The position numbers and the translations under genes were made by a program. A DNA stretch of 64,000 nucleotides from Acanthococcus lagerstroemiae (taxonomy: Eukaryota; Arthropoda; Insecta; Hemiptera; Eriococcidae), in the NCBI GenBank assembly GCA_031841125.1, contig CM063110.1, forward strand, positions 35,727,214 to 35,791,213, given 5' to 3'. The notes under the pieces are model-generated. The model saw nothing but the letters and a program-made list of their open reading frames with translations, was not told where the DNA came from and searched no databases. Of the stretch, positions 1 through 11,450 are shown piece after piece (positions within the stretch are counted from its first letter, which is position 1; every line of letters starts with the position of its first letter).

Positions 1-1620
1 ATTAAATATTTGAAATCGCGACACCCTACTTTCGCTAAAAAAACCTACTTCGATACTTTGTTCAACATATTCCCATTTGAACAATTCGAATTTGAAGCAA
101 CTTTCTAGTTCCTTTTTTAAGGGAAAAAATTTCTAATATTTAGACACACTTAATGTAGGTAATTAATAATACGCACTTATGTGCAACAAATTTATAAAAA
201 TATTCTGTTCTTCTTAAATATTCCAGTGGGCGTGAGTCAAAATTATCAAAACAAAATTAATCCTTCCCCCCTCCCCCAAAAAAATCCACCTATCACGATG
301 AATGTAAGTGAACACTACTAAAACAATTACTCCAAAATTTTCCAGCGATGCCTCTGCTGAGAAATTTTTCCTGATGAGGTACTTCTTTTTCTATTTCACA
401 ACCTCGTGAGTGACAGTACAACCAACGTTGTAAACCAAGAATCGTTTTTCTATCTCATAATCTAGTTTTTCCAGAACGATTAATTTGTTTCCTGAAAATT
501 TTGATTCCTGAGAATGGCTTGGTTTCGAATATAGCTCCGCATTTGAATAGTTGAAAAAAATTGAATCCGGAGTTCGGAAGACTTTAAGGTTTACCACACT
601 TTTCCCTGTCTTCTTTCCTCCTTTTCATGCCGGTTATAGTAATTTAAATCATTAGCAGAATCGGATATGCTCAGTATCTCAATTGGTAAAATCGACAGTT
701 TTCAATAGAAAATTCAGAGGATCGGCCTTCAATCCCCCTCAACGATGAAATTCGTTCATTACATCCCCTGCCATGAATTTTTTTCTTATGTATTCAATAT
801 GGAAGACAACTCACGTTTAATAAGAAATTTCCAACTAAATAATAGAATTCTTTTTGACTTACGTTAATATGTCTATGTAACCCCTTGAGAAATACGACTC
901 GGATGGACATTGATATAAAGCGTTTTGCTTTTTAGACAAAGATGTATTCGCTTTTAGTCAAGTAATTTTAATCATAAGTGTAGAATAATTACGTGAAAGT
1001 TACCATGTTGTGTTTTCATTATGTTTTTATTGTACCTAAAAATTTCTGAAGAGTAAAACTCAATCGTTGAAAGTGCTTATATGCACAAATTTGTTAGATA
1101 AATTCGGTCTAGTTACTGGCCATGTTTTCTGTATCTCTCTCCAAATTGATTGTGGATGTTGTTATGGATAACCATAGTCCTATAAATTTGTTGATTGTTA
1201 TGCCAGTAGATAGAACCGTTATTTTTTGAAAATAATCGGAAATTGTGATTTTGTTTTTCTCAATATAATATTCACGATTGATAAATGTATACAAACCTGA
1301 TATATGTACGATTCAGCCAACAAAATTATCATGTTTATCAAAAGTGTATTGCTAATAACTGTAGACATGTGTCCTCGATTGTTTACCACATTACCGTTGT
1401 GTAGATTTTTGGTTACATAAACATTCGCTAACTGTCAATTATTTCCATTGTGAAATATTTTTGTTACAATAAGCTAGCTTTTCCTCACTGTAAAAATTTG
1501 TACGAACGTAGGTCTAAGACTCTGTATTAAATAATCTATGAAGTTAATAATATGCAGTTCACTTTTGATTTGTCGAGGATATAGACTAGTGTGGTGTCTC
1601 GGGTGTATCTCGTACAGGTA
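1..1620. other. Left flank, no gene seen
   Basis: AT-rich DNA before the satellite array. The open frames here are short, low in complexity and lack splice signals or recognisable protein. The only structures I can support are a pyrimidine-rich tract near 263-290, which belongs to a dispersed repeat listed separately, and AT-rich spacer. Confidence 0.6.
262..356. repeat. Dispersed repeat, copy 1
   Basis: A C-rich tract followed by A-run, then a block with CGATGAATG, ACTACTAAAA, AATTAC and ATTTTCCAGCGATGCCTCTG. The same order of words occurs at 40,628-40,733. Two diverged copies 40 kb apart indicate an interspersed element. I cannot assign a class and see no terminal repeats. Confidence 0.5.
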
Positions 1621-4600
1621 CCGTCGCCGTCAAATTTGAACTCGGCGTGAAAAATTGAGGCAAAAATAGCCTTTAAATCAACAGTTTTGATTTTTTCGAA
1701 TTTTGAAAATTTCTCCATTCTATACATTATGTCTTTTTTCGGGGTGAGCGTCGACGTCGGCGCTGGGGGTAGTTACTCAATTTTTCGGGACAAATTCAAA
1801 TCCATCGTTAAAATTAAGCTGACATTATTTTTTAACAAATTTCGCGAACACTTTCGAGTGCATCCTGGGAACGGAGCGTCGCCGCCCAAATTTGAACACA
1901 GAATATGAACTCGGCGTGAAAAATTGAGTCGAAAACAGCCTTTAATTCGAAATTTCTGACTTTTTCAAATTTTGAAAATTTTAAGATACACATCGTCTTT
2001 TTTCGAGCAAAAAAATTTTCGGTGAGCTTCGGCGTCGGCGCTGGGACTAATTACTCAATTTTTCGAGACGAATTCAAATCCGTCGTCAAAATTGAGCGGA
2101 CGTCATTTTTTGACTACTTTTGCAAACACTTTCGAGTGTATCTTGGGAACGGAGCGTCGCCGCCAATTTTGAACACAGAATTTGAAATTGGCGTGAAAAA
2201 TTGAGTCGAAAAAGCCTTTAAATGGAAATTTTTGACATTATCAAATTTTGAAAATTTCTCCATCCTATAGACATCATGTCTTTTCTCGGACAAAAAAATT
2301 TTCTGTGAGCTGCGGCGTCGGCGCTGGGGCTAATTACTCGATGTTTAGAAGCGAATTCAAATCAATCGTCAAAATTGAGCTGACGTTATTTTTTGTAAAA
2401 TTTTGCCAACATTTTCGAGTGTATCCTGGGAACGGAGCCTCGCCGCCAATTCTGAACACTGAATTTGAACTCGGCGTGAAAAATTGATTCGAAAACAACT
2501 TTTAAATCGAAATTTTTGACTTTTGCGAATCTTGAACATTTCTCCATACTCATCATGCCGTTTTTCGGGCAAAAAAATTTTCGGCGAGCTTCTTCGGCGG
2601 TGCTGGTGCTAGTTACTCAATATCTCGAGGGGAATTTAAATCCATCGTCAAAATTGAGCTAAAAGCATTTTTTGAAAAAATTCGCCATCACTTTCGAGTG
2701 TATCTCGGAAAAGGAGCATCGCCGCCAATTTTGAACACTGATTTTGAACTCGGCATGAAAAATTGAGTCAAAAACAGCCATTAAACAAACATTTTTGAAT
2801 TTTTCGAATTTTGAGAATTTCTCCATACTTTATACCTCTATGTCTTTTTTGGGTCAAAAGTTTTCTGTGTACTTCGGCGGCGGTGTTGGGGCTAATTACT
2901 CAATTTTTCGAGGCGAAATCAAATCCATCGTCAAAATGGAGCTGACGTCATTTTTTGACAAATTTTGCAAACGTTTTCGAGAGTATCTGGGAAACGGAGC
3001 ATCGCCGCCAATTTTGAACACTGATTTTGAACTCGGCATGAAAAATTGAGTGAAGAACAGCCTTTAAATCGAAAATTTGGACTTTTTATAATTTTGAAAA
3101 TTTCTCCATACTACATATATACATCATGTCTTTATTCGGTCAAAAAAATTTTCTGTAAGCTTCAGCGACGGCGTTGGGGCTAATTACTCAATGTTTCGAG
3201 GCGAATTCAAATCCATCTTCAAGATTGAGCTGACTAATTTTGCCCACTTTTTCGAGTGTATCCTGGGGTCGGAGGGTCGCCGCCAAATTGCAACAACGAA
3301 TTCGAACGCAGCGTGAAAAATTGAATAAGTAACACTCATTAATTCGAAATTTTTGATTTTCTCAAATTTTGAAAATTTCTCCATACTCATGTCTTTTTTG
3401 GGGCGAAAAATTTTTTGGAGAGCCACGGCGTCGGCGCTGGTGCTAGTTACTCAATTTTTCGAGACGAATTCGGATCCGTTGTCAAAATTGAGCTAGAGTC
3501 ATATATTGACCCAAATTGATAAATTTTCCCAACTTTTTCGAGTGTATCTCGGGAACGGAGGGTCGCCGCCAAATTGCAACAAAGGATTCGAATTCATCGT
3601 GAAAAATTGATTAAGAAACACTCATTAATTCGAAATTTATGATTTTCTCAAATTTTGAAAATTTCTTCATACTATACATCATGTCTGTTTTGGGGCGAGA
3701 AAATTTTCGGAGAGCTACGGCCTCTGCGCTGGTGCTAGTTACTCAATTTTTCGAGATGAATTCGAATCCTTTATCAAAATTGAGCTGGAGTCATATTTTG
3801 ACCCAAATTGATGTAAGTTGACCAACTTTTTTGAGTGTATCTCGAGAACGGAGGGTCGCTGCCCAATTGCAACAGCGAATTCGAACTCAGCGTGCAAAAT
3901 TGAGTAAGAAACATTCATGAATTCGAAATTTTTGATTTTCTCAAATTTTGAAAATTTCTCCATACTCACATTATGCATTTTTTGGGCCGAAAAAATTTTC
4001 GGAGAGCTACGCCGTCGGGGCTGGTGCAAGTTAGTCAATTTTTCGAGACGAATTCGAATCCGTTGTCAAAATTGAGCTAGAGTCATTTTTTGACCCAAAT
4101 TGATCAATTTTTCAAACTTTTTCGAGGGTATCGCGAAAACGGAGGGTCGCCGCCAAATTGCAACAGCGAATTCGAACTCAGCGTGACAAATTGAGTAGGA
4201 GACACTCAAGAATTCGAAATTTTGATTTTCTCAAATTTTGAAAATTTCTCCATACTTATACATCATGCATTTTTTTGGGGGAGAAAATTTCCGGAGAGCT
4301 ACGGCGTCGGGGCTGGTGCTACTCAGTCAATTTTTCGAGATGAATTCGAATCCGTTGTCGAAATTGAGCTAGAGTCATTTTTTGACACAAAGTGATCAAT
4401 TTTTCCAACTTTTTCGAGGGTATCTCGAGAAGGGAGGGTCGCCGCCAAATTGCAACAGCGGATTCGAACTCAGCGTGAAAAATTGAGTAAGAAACACTCA
4501 TGGATTCGAAATTTTTGATTTTCTCAAATTTTGAAAATTTCTTCATACTTATACATCATGCATTTTTTTGGGGGAAAAAATTTCCGGAGAGCTACGGCGT

Positions 4601-5430
4601 CGGGGCTGGTGCTACATAGTCAATTTTTCGAGACGAATTCGAATCCGTTGTCAAAATTGAGCTAGAGTCATTTTTTGACACATAGTGATCAATTTTTCCA
4701 ACTTTTTCGAAGGTATCTCGAGAAGTGAGGGTCGCCGCCAAATTGCAACAGCGAATTCGAACTCAGCGTAAAAAATTGAGTAAGAAACACTCATCAATTC
4801 AAAATTTTTGATTTTCTCAAATTTTGAAAATTTCTCCATACTATACATCATGCATTTTTGGGGGCGAAAAAATTTTCGGAGAGCTACGGCGTCGGGGCTG
4901 GTGCTACTCAGTCAATTTTTAGGAGATGAATTCGAATCCGTTGTCGAAATTGAGCTAGAGTTATTTTTTGACACAAATTGATCAATTTTTCAAACTTTTT
5001 CGAGGGTCTCTCGAGAAGGGAGGGTCGCCGCCAAATTGCAACAGTGAATTCGAACTCAGCGTGAAAAATTGAGTAAGAAACACTCATTAATTCTAAATTT
5101 TTGAATTTCTCAAATTTTGAAAATTTCTTCATACTATACATCATGCATTTTTTGGGGCGAAAAAATTTTCGGAGAGCTACGGCGTCGGGGCTGGTGCTAG
5201 TTACTCAATTGTACGAGACGAATCCGAATCCGTTGTAAAAATTGAGCTAGAGTCATTTTTTGACACAAATTGATCAATTTCTCCAACTTTTTTGAATGTA
5301 TCTCGGGAACGGAGAGTCGCCGCCAAATTGCAACAGCGAATTCGAACTCAGCGTGAAAAATTGAGTAAGAAACACTCATTAATTCAAAATTTTTGATTTT
5401 CTCAAATTTTGAAAATTTCTCCATACTATA

Positions 5431-5610
5431 AAGGGAAATCAAAAAATTAAACTTGATATAATAGAAAAGATTACTCCTATTGATAATACATAATGAAAAT
5501 GAAATCATAAAACTAAAAAAAAAATAATTATAATAAATAATTTATCTAATATTATATTAATAAAAAATATAAATATTAACTTTATTAATAAAATTATAAA
5601 TATAATATCT
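5431..5610 (-). pseudogene. Nuclear mitochondrial insert (cox1 C-terminal part)
   Basis: An insert of about 180 bp and over 85% A+T interrupts a satellite monomer between CCATACTATA and CATCAGGCAT. On the minus strand, read in the invertebrate mitochondrial code, 5,430-5,508 gives a peptide containing FHYVLSMG, then VIFSIM and a W-F-P ending. This is the heme-copper oxidase subunit I segment around the HFHYVLSMG signature, here with FHFHYV. Upstream of that (5,511-5,610) the frame stays hydrophobic but does not match the expected LHDTYYVVA, so the piece may be chimeric or from a fast-evolving mitochondrion. TGA codons read as tryptophan rule out a nuclear gene. Confidence 0.75.
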
Positions 5611-5903
5611 ACATCAGGCATTTTTTTGGAGGAAAAAATTTTCGGAGAGCTACGGTTTCGGGGCTGGTGCTACTTAGTCAATTTTTCGAGATGAATTCGA
5701 ATCCGTTGTAAAAATTGAGCTAGAGTCTATTTTTGACCCAAAGTGATCAATTTTTCCAACTTTTTCGAGGGTATCTCGGGAACGAAAGGTCGCTGCCAAA
5801 TTGCAACCGCGAATTCGAACTCAGCGTGAAATATTGAGCAAGATACACTCATGAATTCGAAATTTTTGATTTTCTCAAATTTTGAAAATTTCTCCATACT
5901 ATA

Positions 5904-6009
5904 GAGCTATTACTATAATTATTTTGGACCATAATTTATCAACAATATTTTTTAATCCATTAGGAAATGGAAATCCAATTATATTTCAACATTTATTTTG
6001 ATTTTTTGA
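5904..6009 (+). pseudogene. Nuclear mitochondrial insert (cox1 middle), copy 1
   Basis: From 5,906 the mitochondrial code gives a 35-codon cox1 segment: AITM, L-D-H-N-L-S-T, FFNPLGNGNPI, QHLFWFF. It matches the insect COX1 stretch normally read AITMLLTDRN...GGGDPILYQHLFWFFG. TGA is used for tryptophan and ATA for methionine. The insert lies between monomer landmarks CCATACTATA and CATCATGCAT. It is a dead fragment of about 106 bp. Confidence 0.9.
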
Positions 6010-7180
6010 CATCATGCATTTTTTTGGGGAAAAACATATTTTCGGAGAGCTACGGCGTCGGGGCTGGTGCTAGTTACTTAATTTCTCGAGACGAATCCGA
6101 ATCCGTTGTAAAAATTGAGCTAGAGTCATTTTTTGACCCAAATTGATCAATTTTTCCAACTTTTTCGAGGGTATCTCGGGAACGAAGGGTCGCCGCCAAA
6201 TTGCAACAACGAATTCGAACTCAGCGTGAAAAATCGAGTTTGAAACGCTCATGAATTCGAAATTTTTGATTTTCTCAAATTTTGAAAATTTCTCCATACT
6301 TATACATCAGGCATTTTTTTGGGGGAGAAAATTTCCGGAGAGCTACGGCGTCGGGGCTGGTGCTACTCAGTCAATTTTTCGAGATGAATTCGAATCCGTT
6401 GTCGAGATTGAGCTAGAGTCATTTTTTGACACAAAGTGATCAATTTTTCCAACTTTTTCGAGGGTATCTCGAGAAGGGAGGGTCGCCGCCAAATTGCAAC
6501 AGCGAATTCGAACTCAGCGTGAAAAATTGAGTAAGAAACACTCATTAATTCAAAATTTTTGATTTTCTCAAATTTTGAAAATTTCTTCATACTATACATC
6601 ATGCATTTTTTGGGGCGAAAAAATTTTCGGCGAGCTACGGCGTCGGGGCTGGTGCCAGTTACTCAATTGTTCGAGACGAATCCGAATCCGTTTTAAAAAT
6701 TGAGCTAGAGTCATTTTTTGACGCAAATTGATCAATTTTTCCAACATTTTCGAGGATATCTCGGGACCGAAGGGTCGCTGGCAAATTGCAACAGCGAATT
6801 CGAACTCAGCGTGAAAAATAGAGTAAGAAACACTCATGAATTCGAAATTTTTGATTTTCTCAAATTTTGAAAATTTCTCCATACTATACATCATGCATTT
6901 TTTTGAGGGAAAAAATTTTCGGAGAGCTACGGTTTCGGGGCTGGTGCTACTTAGTCAATTTTTCGAGATGAATTCGAATCCGTTGTAAAAATTGAGCTCG
7001 AGTCATTTTTTGACCCAAATTGATCAATTTTTCCAAATTTATCGAGGGTATCTCGGGAACGAAGGTTCGCTGCCAAATTGCAACCGCGAATTCGAACTCA
7101 GCGTGAAATATTGAGTAAGATACACTCATGAATTCGAAATTTTTGATTTTCTCAAATTTTGAAAATTTCTCCATACTATA

Positions 7181-7286
7181 GAGCTATTACTATAATTATT
7201 TTGGACCATAATTTAACAACAATATTTTTTAATCCATTAGGAAATGGAAATCCAATTATATTTCAACATTTATTTTGATTTTTTGA
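7181..7286 (+). pseudogene. Nuclear mitochondrial insert (cox1 middle), copy 2
   Basis: Almost identical to the 5,904 copy and in the same position of the monomer, 1,277 bp further on. The flanking monomers are also closely alike (both preceded by AATATTGAGTAAGATACACTC or a close variant), showing that a block of several monomers including the insert was duplicated. Confidence 0.9.
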
Positions 7287-8435
7287 CATCATGCATTTTT
7301 TTGGGGGAAAACATTTTCGGAGAGCTACTGCGTCTGGGCTGGTGCTAGTTAGTCAATTTTTCGAGACAATTTCGAATCCGTTGTCTAAATTGAGCTAGAG
7401 TCATTTTTTGACCCAAATTGATCAATTTTTCCAACTTTTTTGAATGTAAATCGGGAACGGAAAGTCGCCGCCAAATTGCAACAGCGAATTCGAACTCAGC
7501 GTGAAAAATTGAGTAAGATACACTCATGAATTCGAAATTTTTGATTTTCTCAAATTTTGAAAATTTCTCCATACACATCATGCATGTTTTGGGGCGAAAA
7601 AATTTTCGGAGAGCTACGGCGTCGGGGCTGGTGCTACTCAGTCAATTTTTCGAGATGAATTCGAATCCGTTGTCGAAATTGAGTTAGAGTCATTTTTTGA
7701 CACAAAGTGATCAATTTTTCCACCTTTTTCGAGGGTATCTCGAGAAGGGAGGGTCGCCGCCAGATTGCACCAGCGAATTCGAACTCAGCGTGAAAAATTG
7801 AGTAAGAAACACTCATTAATTTGAAATTTTTGATTTTCTCAAATTTTGAAAATTTCTCCATACTATGCATCAAGCATTTTTTTGGGGGAAAAAATTTTCG
7901 GAGAGCTACGGCGTCGAGGCTGGTGCTAGTTACTCAATTTTTCGAGACGAATCCAAATCCGTTGTAAAATTTGAGCTAGAGTCATTTTTTGACCCAAATT
8001 GATCATTTTTTCCAACTTTTTCGAGGGTATCTCGCTAACGGAGGGTCGCCGCCAAATTGCAACAGCGAATTCGAACTCAGCGTGAAAGATTGAGTAAGAA
8101 ACACTCATGAATTCGAAATTTTTGATTTTCTCAAATTTTGAAAATTTCTCCATACTTGCCCTTTTTGGGGCGAAAAAATTTTCGGAGAGCTACGGCGTCG
8201 GGGCTGGTGCTAGTTAGTCAATTTTTCGAGACAAATTCGAATCCGTTGTCGAAATTGAGCTAGAGTCATTTCTTGACCCAAATTGATCAATTTTTCCAAC
8301 TTTTTTGAATGTATCTCGGAACGGAGAGTCGCCGCAAATTGCAACAGCGAATTCGAACTCAGCGTGAAAGATTGAGTAAGAAACACGTTGAATTCGAATT
8401 TCGATTTTCTCAAATTTTGAAAATTTCTCATACTA

Positions 8436-8541
8436 TTAGCTTTACATATTAATATTTTAGACCATAATTTATTAACAATATTTTTTAATCCATTAGAAAT
8501 GGAAATCCAATTATATTTCAACATTTATCTTGAATTTTTGA
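8436..8541 (+). pseudogene. Nuclear mitochondrial insert (cox1 middle), copy 3, degraded
   Basis: The same cox1 segment at the same junction, with several small deletions at its start (AGCTTTACATATTAATATTTTAGACC instead of the undamaged text, shown here only in part as a comparison of the first bases) and one lost base near FNPL. Neighbouring satellite sequence around 8,290-8,720 also carries many single-base deletions absent from sister monomers. This could be real decay or low sequence accuracy in this stretch. Confidence 0.85.
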
Positions 8542-9017
8542 CATCATGCATTTTTGGGGGGGGGGGGGGAAATTTTTCGAAGGCTACGGTCGTTCCAGTT
8601 GTTCTATACTCGAACGGAGGGTCGCGCCAAATTGCAACAGCGATTCGAACTCAGCGTGAAAGATTGAGTAAGAAACACTCAGAATTCGAAATTTTTGATT
8701 TTCCTCAAATTTTGAAAATTTCTCCATACTTGCCCTTTTTGGGGCGAAAAAATTTTCGGAGAGCTACGGCGTCGGGGCTGGTGCTAGTTAGTCAATTTTT
8801 CGAGACAAATTCGAATCCGTTGTCGAAATTGAGCTAGAGTCATTTCTTGACCCAAATTGATCAATTTTTCCAACTTTTTTGAATGTATCTCGGGAACGGA
8901 GAGTCGCCGCCAAATTGCAACAGCGAATTCGAACTCAGCGTGAAAGATTGAGTAAGAAACACTCGTGAATTCGAAATTTTCGATTTTCTCAAATTTTGAA
9001 AATTTCTCCATACTATA

Positions 9018-9123
9018 GAGCTATTACTATAATTATTTTAGACCATAATTTATTAACAATATTTTTTAATCCATTAGGAAATGGAAATCCAATTATATTT
9101 CAACATTTATCTTGATTTTTTGA
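9018..9123 (+). pseudogene. Nuclear mitochondrial insert (cox1 middle), copy 4
   Basis: Intact-length copy of the cox1 segment at the same monomer junction. It is followed by CATCATGCATTTTT and a long G run. It shares the change TTTTAGACC (for TTTTGGACC) with copies 3 and 5, so these three form a later amplified subgroup. Confidence 0.9.
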
Positions 9124-9420
9124 CATCATGCATTTTTGGGGGGGGGGGGGAAATTTTTTCGAAGAGCTACGGCGTCGGGGCTGGTGCTACTTAGTTAATT
9201 CTTCGAGACGAATTCGAATCCGTTGTCAAAATTGAGCTACAGTCATTTTTTGACCCAAATTGATCAATTTTTCCAACTTTTTCGAGGGTATCTCGCTAAC
9301 GGAGGGTCGCCGCCAAATTGCAACAGCGAATTTGAACTCAGCGTGAAAGATTGAGTAAGAAACACTCGTGAATTCGAAATTTTTGATTTTCTCAAATTTT
9401 GAAAATTTCTCCATACTATA

Positions 9421-9526
9421 GAGCTATTACTATAATTATTTTAGACCATAATTTATCAACAATATTTTTTAATCCATTAGGAAAAGGAAATCCAATTATT
9501 TTTCAACATTTATTTTGATTTTTTGA
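9421..9526 (+). pseudogene. Nuclear mitochondrial insert (cox1 middle), copy 5
   Basis: Fifth copy of the cox1 segment, only 403 bp after the fourth, again between CCATACTATA and CATCATGCAT. It has GAAAAGGAAA in place of GAAATGGAAA, so the code reads K for N at one position. Its TTTTAGACC links it to copies 3 and 4. Confidence 0.9.
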
Positions 9527-11254
9527 CATCATGCATTTTTGGGGGGGGGGAAATTTTTCGAAGAGCTACGGCGTCGGGGCTGGTGCTACTTAGTCAATTC
9601 GTCGAGACGAATTCGAATCCGTTGTCAAAATTGAGCTAGAGTCATTTTTTGACCCAAATTGATCAATTTTTCCAACTTTTTCGAGGGTATCTCTAGAAAG
9701 GCGGTCGCCGCTAAATAGCAACAGCGAATTCGAACTCAGCGTGAAAAATTGAGTAAGAAACACTCCTGAATTCAAAATTTTTGATTTTCTCAAATTTTGA
9801 AAATTTCTCCATACTTGCCTTTTTTGGGGCGAAAAAATTTTCGAAGAGCTACGGCGTCGGGGCTGGTGCTAGTTATTCAATTTTTCGAGTCGAATTCGAA
9901 TCCGTTGTCAAAATTGAGCTAGAGTCATTTTTTGACCCAAATTGATCAATTTTTCCAACTTTTTCGAGGGTATCTCGGGAGAGGAGGGTCGCCGCCAAAT
10001 TGCAACAGCGAATTCGAACTCAGCGTGAAAAATTGAGTAAGAAACACTCATGAATTCGGATTTTTTGATTTTCTCAAATTTTGAAAATTTCTCCATACTA
10101 CATCATGTCTGTTTTGGGGCGAAAAAATTTTCGGAGAGCTACGGCCTCGGCGGTGGTGCTAGTTACGCAATTTTTCGAGACGAATTCGAATCAGTTGTCA
10201 AAATTGAGCTGGAGTCATTTCTTGACCCAAATTGATCAATTTCTCCAACTTCTTCGAGTGTATCTCGGGAACGGAGGGTCGCGACCAAATTGCAACAACG
10301 AATTCGAACTCAGCGTGAAAAATTGAGTAAGAAACACTCAATAATTCGGAATTTTTGAATTTCTCAAATTTGAAAATTTCTCCAGACTCTTAATACATCG
10401 TGTCTTTTTTGGTGCGAAAAATTTTTCGGAGAGCTACGTCCTCGGCGCTGGGGTTAGTTATTCAGTTTTTCGAGACGAATTCGAATCCGTTGTCAAAATT
10501 GAGCTGACTTTTTTTTTTGACTAATTTTGCACATATTTTCGAGTGTATCTGGGGAACGGAGCCTCTCTGCCAATTTTGAATACTGAATTTGAACTCGGCA
10601 TGAAAAATTGAGTCAAAAACAGCCTTTAAATCGAAATTCTTGATTTTTGAGAATTTTGAGAGTTTTACTATACTATACATCATGTCTTTTCTCGATCAAA
10701 AAATTTTCTGTTGCCTCGCCGCCAATTTTGACCACTGAATTTGAACTCGGCATGAAAAATTGAGTCAAGAACAGCCTTTAAATCGAAATTCTTGAATTTC
10801 GGGAATTTTGAGAATTTCTCCAAACTATATACATCATGTCTTTTTTCGGTCAAAAAAATTTTCGGTGAGCTTCTTCGGCGGTGCTGGGGCTAATTACTCA
10901 ATTTCCCGAAAGGAATTCAAATCCTTCGTCAATTTTGAGCTGAATTTTTTTTGGCAAATTTCACCAAAATTTTCGTGTGTAACTTGGGAACGGAGCGTCG
11001 CCGCCTGTTTTGAACACTCAATCTGAACTTGGCATTAAACTTTGAGTCGAAAACAGCCTTTAAATCAAAACTTTCCACTTTCTCGAATTTTGAAAATTTC
11101 TCCATACACTTTCAGGTGTATCTTGGGACCGGAGCGTCGCCGCCAATTTTGAACACTGAATTTGACCTCGGCGTGAAAGATTAAGTCGAAAACAGCCTTT
11201 AAATCGAAATTATTGACTTTATCGAAATTTGAAAAGTTCTCCATACTCCTAAGG

Positions 11255-11450
11255 AGAAAATTTCAAAATTTGAAAAAATGAAAAATTCTGTATTAGAGAC
11301 TTGTTTTGACACAATGTTTCACGCTGAGCTCCATTTCGGTGTAGAAATTCAGTGGCGAGGCTCCGTCCCCGAGATACACTCGAAAACGTGGTCAAAATGA
11401 GTCAAAAAATGACTCTGCTCAGTTTCAGGACAGACATGAATTCCTCTCGA
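11255..11450. repeat. Inverted satellite monomer at array end
   Basis: From CTCCTAAGGAG the sequence runs as the reverse complement of a monomer: TTTCAAAATTTGAAAA, TTCACGCTGAGC, GAGATACACTCGAAAAC, then TCAAAAAATGACTCTGCTCA. It is therefore a head-to-head unit that ends the array, with a short palindrome at the turning point (11,247-11,257). Confidence 0.8.

Larger units (their letters stand above)
8551..9551. repeat. Long G runs in NUMT-bearing monomers
   Basis: Homopolymer runs of about 10-13 G follow CATGCATTTTT near 8,556, 9,138 and 9,541. Each is just downstream of one of cox1 copies 3, 4 and 5. Other monomers have only 3-5 G there. The runs mark the same recently amplified subgroup. Confidence 0.8.
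1620..11250. repeat. Tandem satellite array, ~285-290 bp monomer
   Basis: About 33 head-to-tail monomers. Landmarks recur every 280-290 bases: TCTCCATACT, then CATCATGCATTTTTTGGG or CATCATGTCTTTTTTCGG, GGAGAGCTACGGCGTCGG, CTCAATTTTTCGAGACGAAT, AAATTGAGCTAGAGTCATT, GGTCGCCGCCAAATTGCAAC and GAACTCAGCGTGAAAAATTGAG. Two subfamilies are visible. The core (about 3,240-10,450) has AACACTCATGAATTCGAAAT and is nearly uniform. The two edges (about 1,620-3,230 and 10,450-11,250) have AACAGCCTTTAAATCGAAAT and GAGCTGACGT and are more diverged. This is the usual pattern of a satellite kept uniform in its middle by unequal exchange. Most core monomers keep a 60-80 codon open frame on the minus strand, but I treat these as non-genic. 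Confidence 0.95.

Noticed and set aside
663..752. tRNA-like stretch (ATCTCAATTGGTAAA and CCTTCAATCCCCC)
   Set aside because: Weak A- and B-box resemblance, but no acceptor stem or proper anticodon arm. It could be a SINE head, but one copy is not enough.
1687..10326. Many 60-110 codon frames over the satellite
   Set aside because: They recur with the monomer period, so they are repeat frames. I list the array instead of genes.
1620..11250. CRISPR-like array
   Set aside because: Units of 285-290 bp without short repeat/spacer structure, in a eukaryotic genome.
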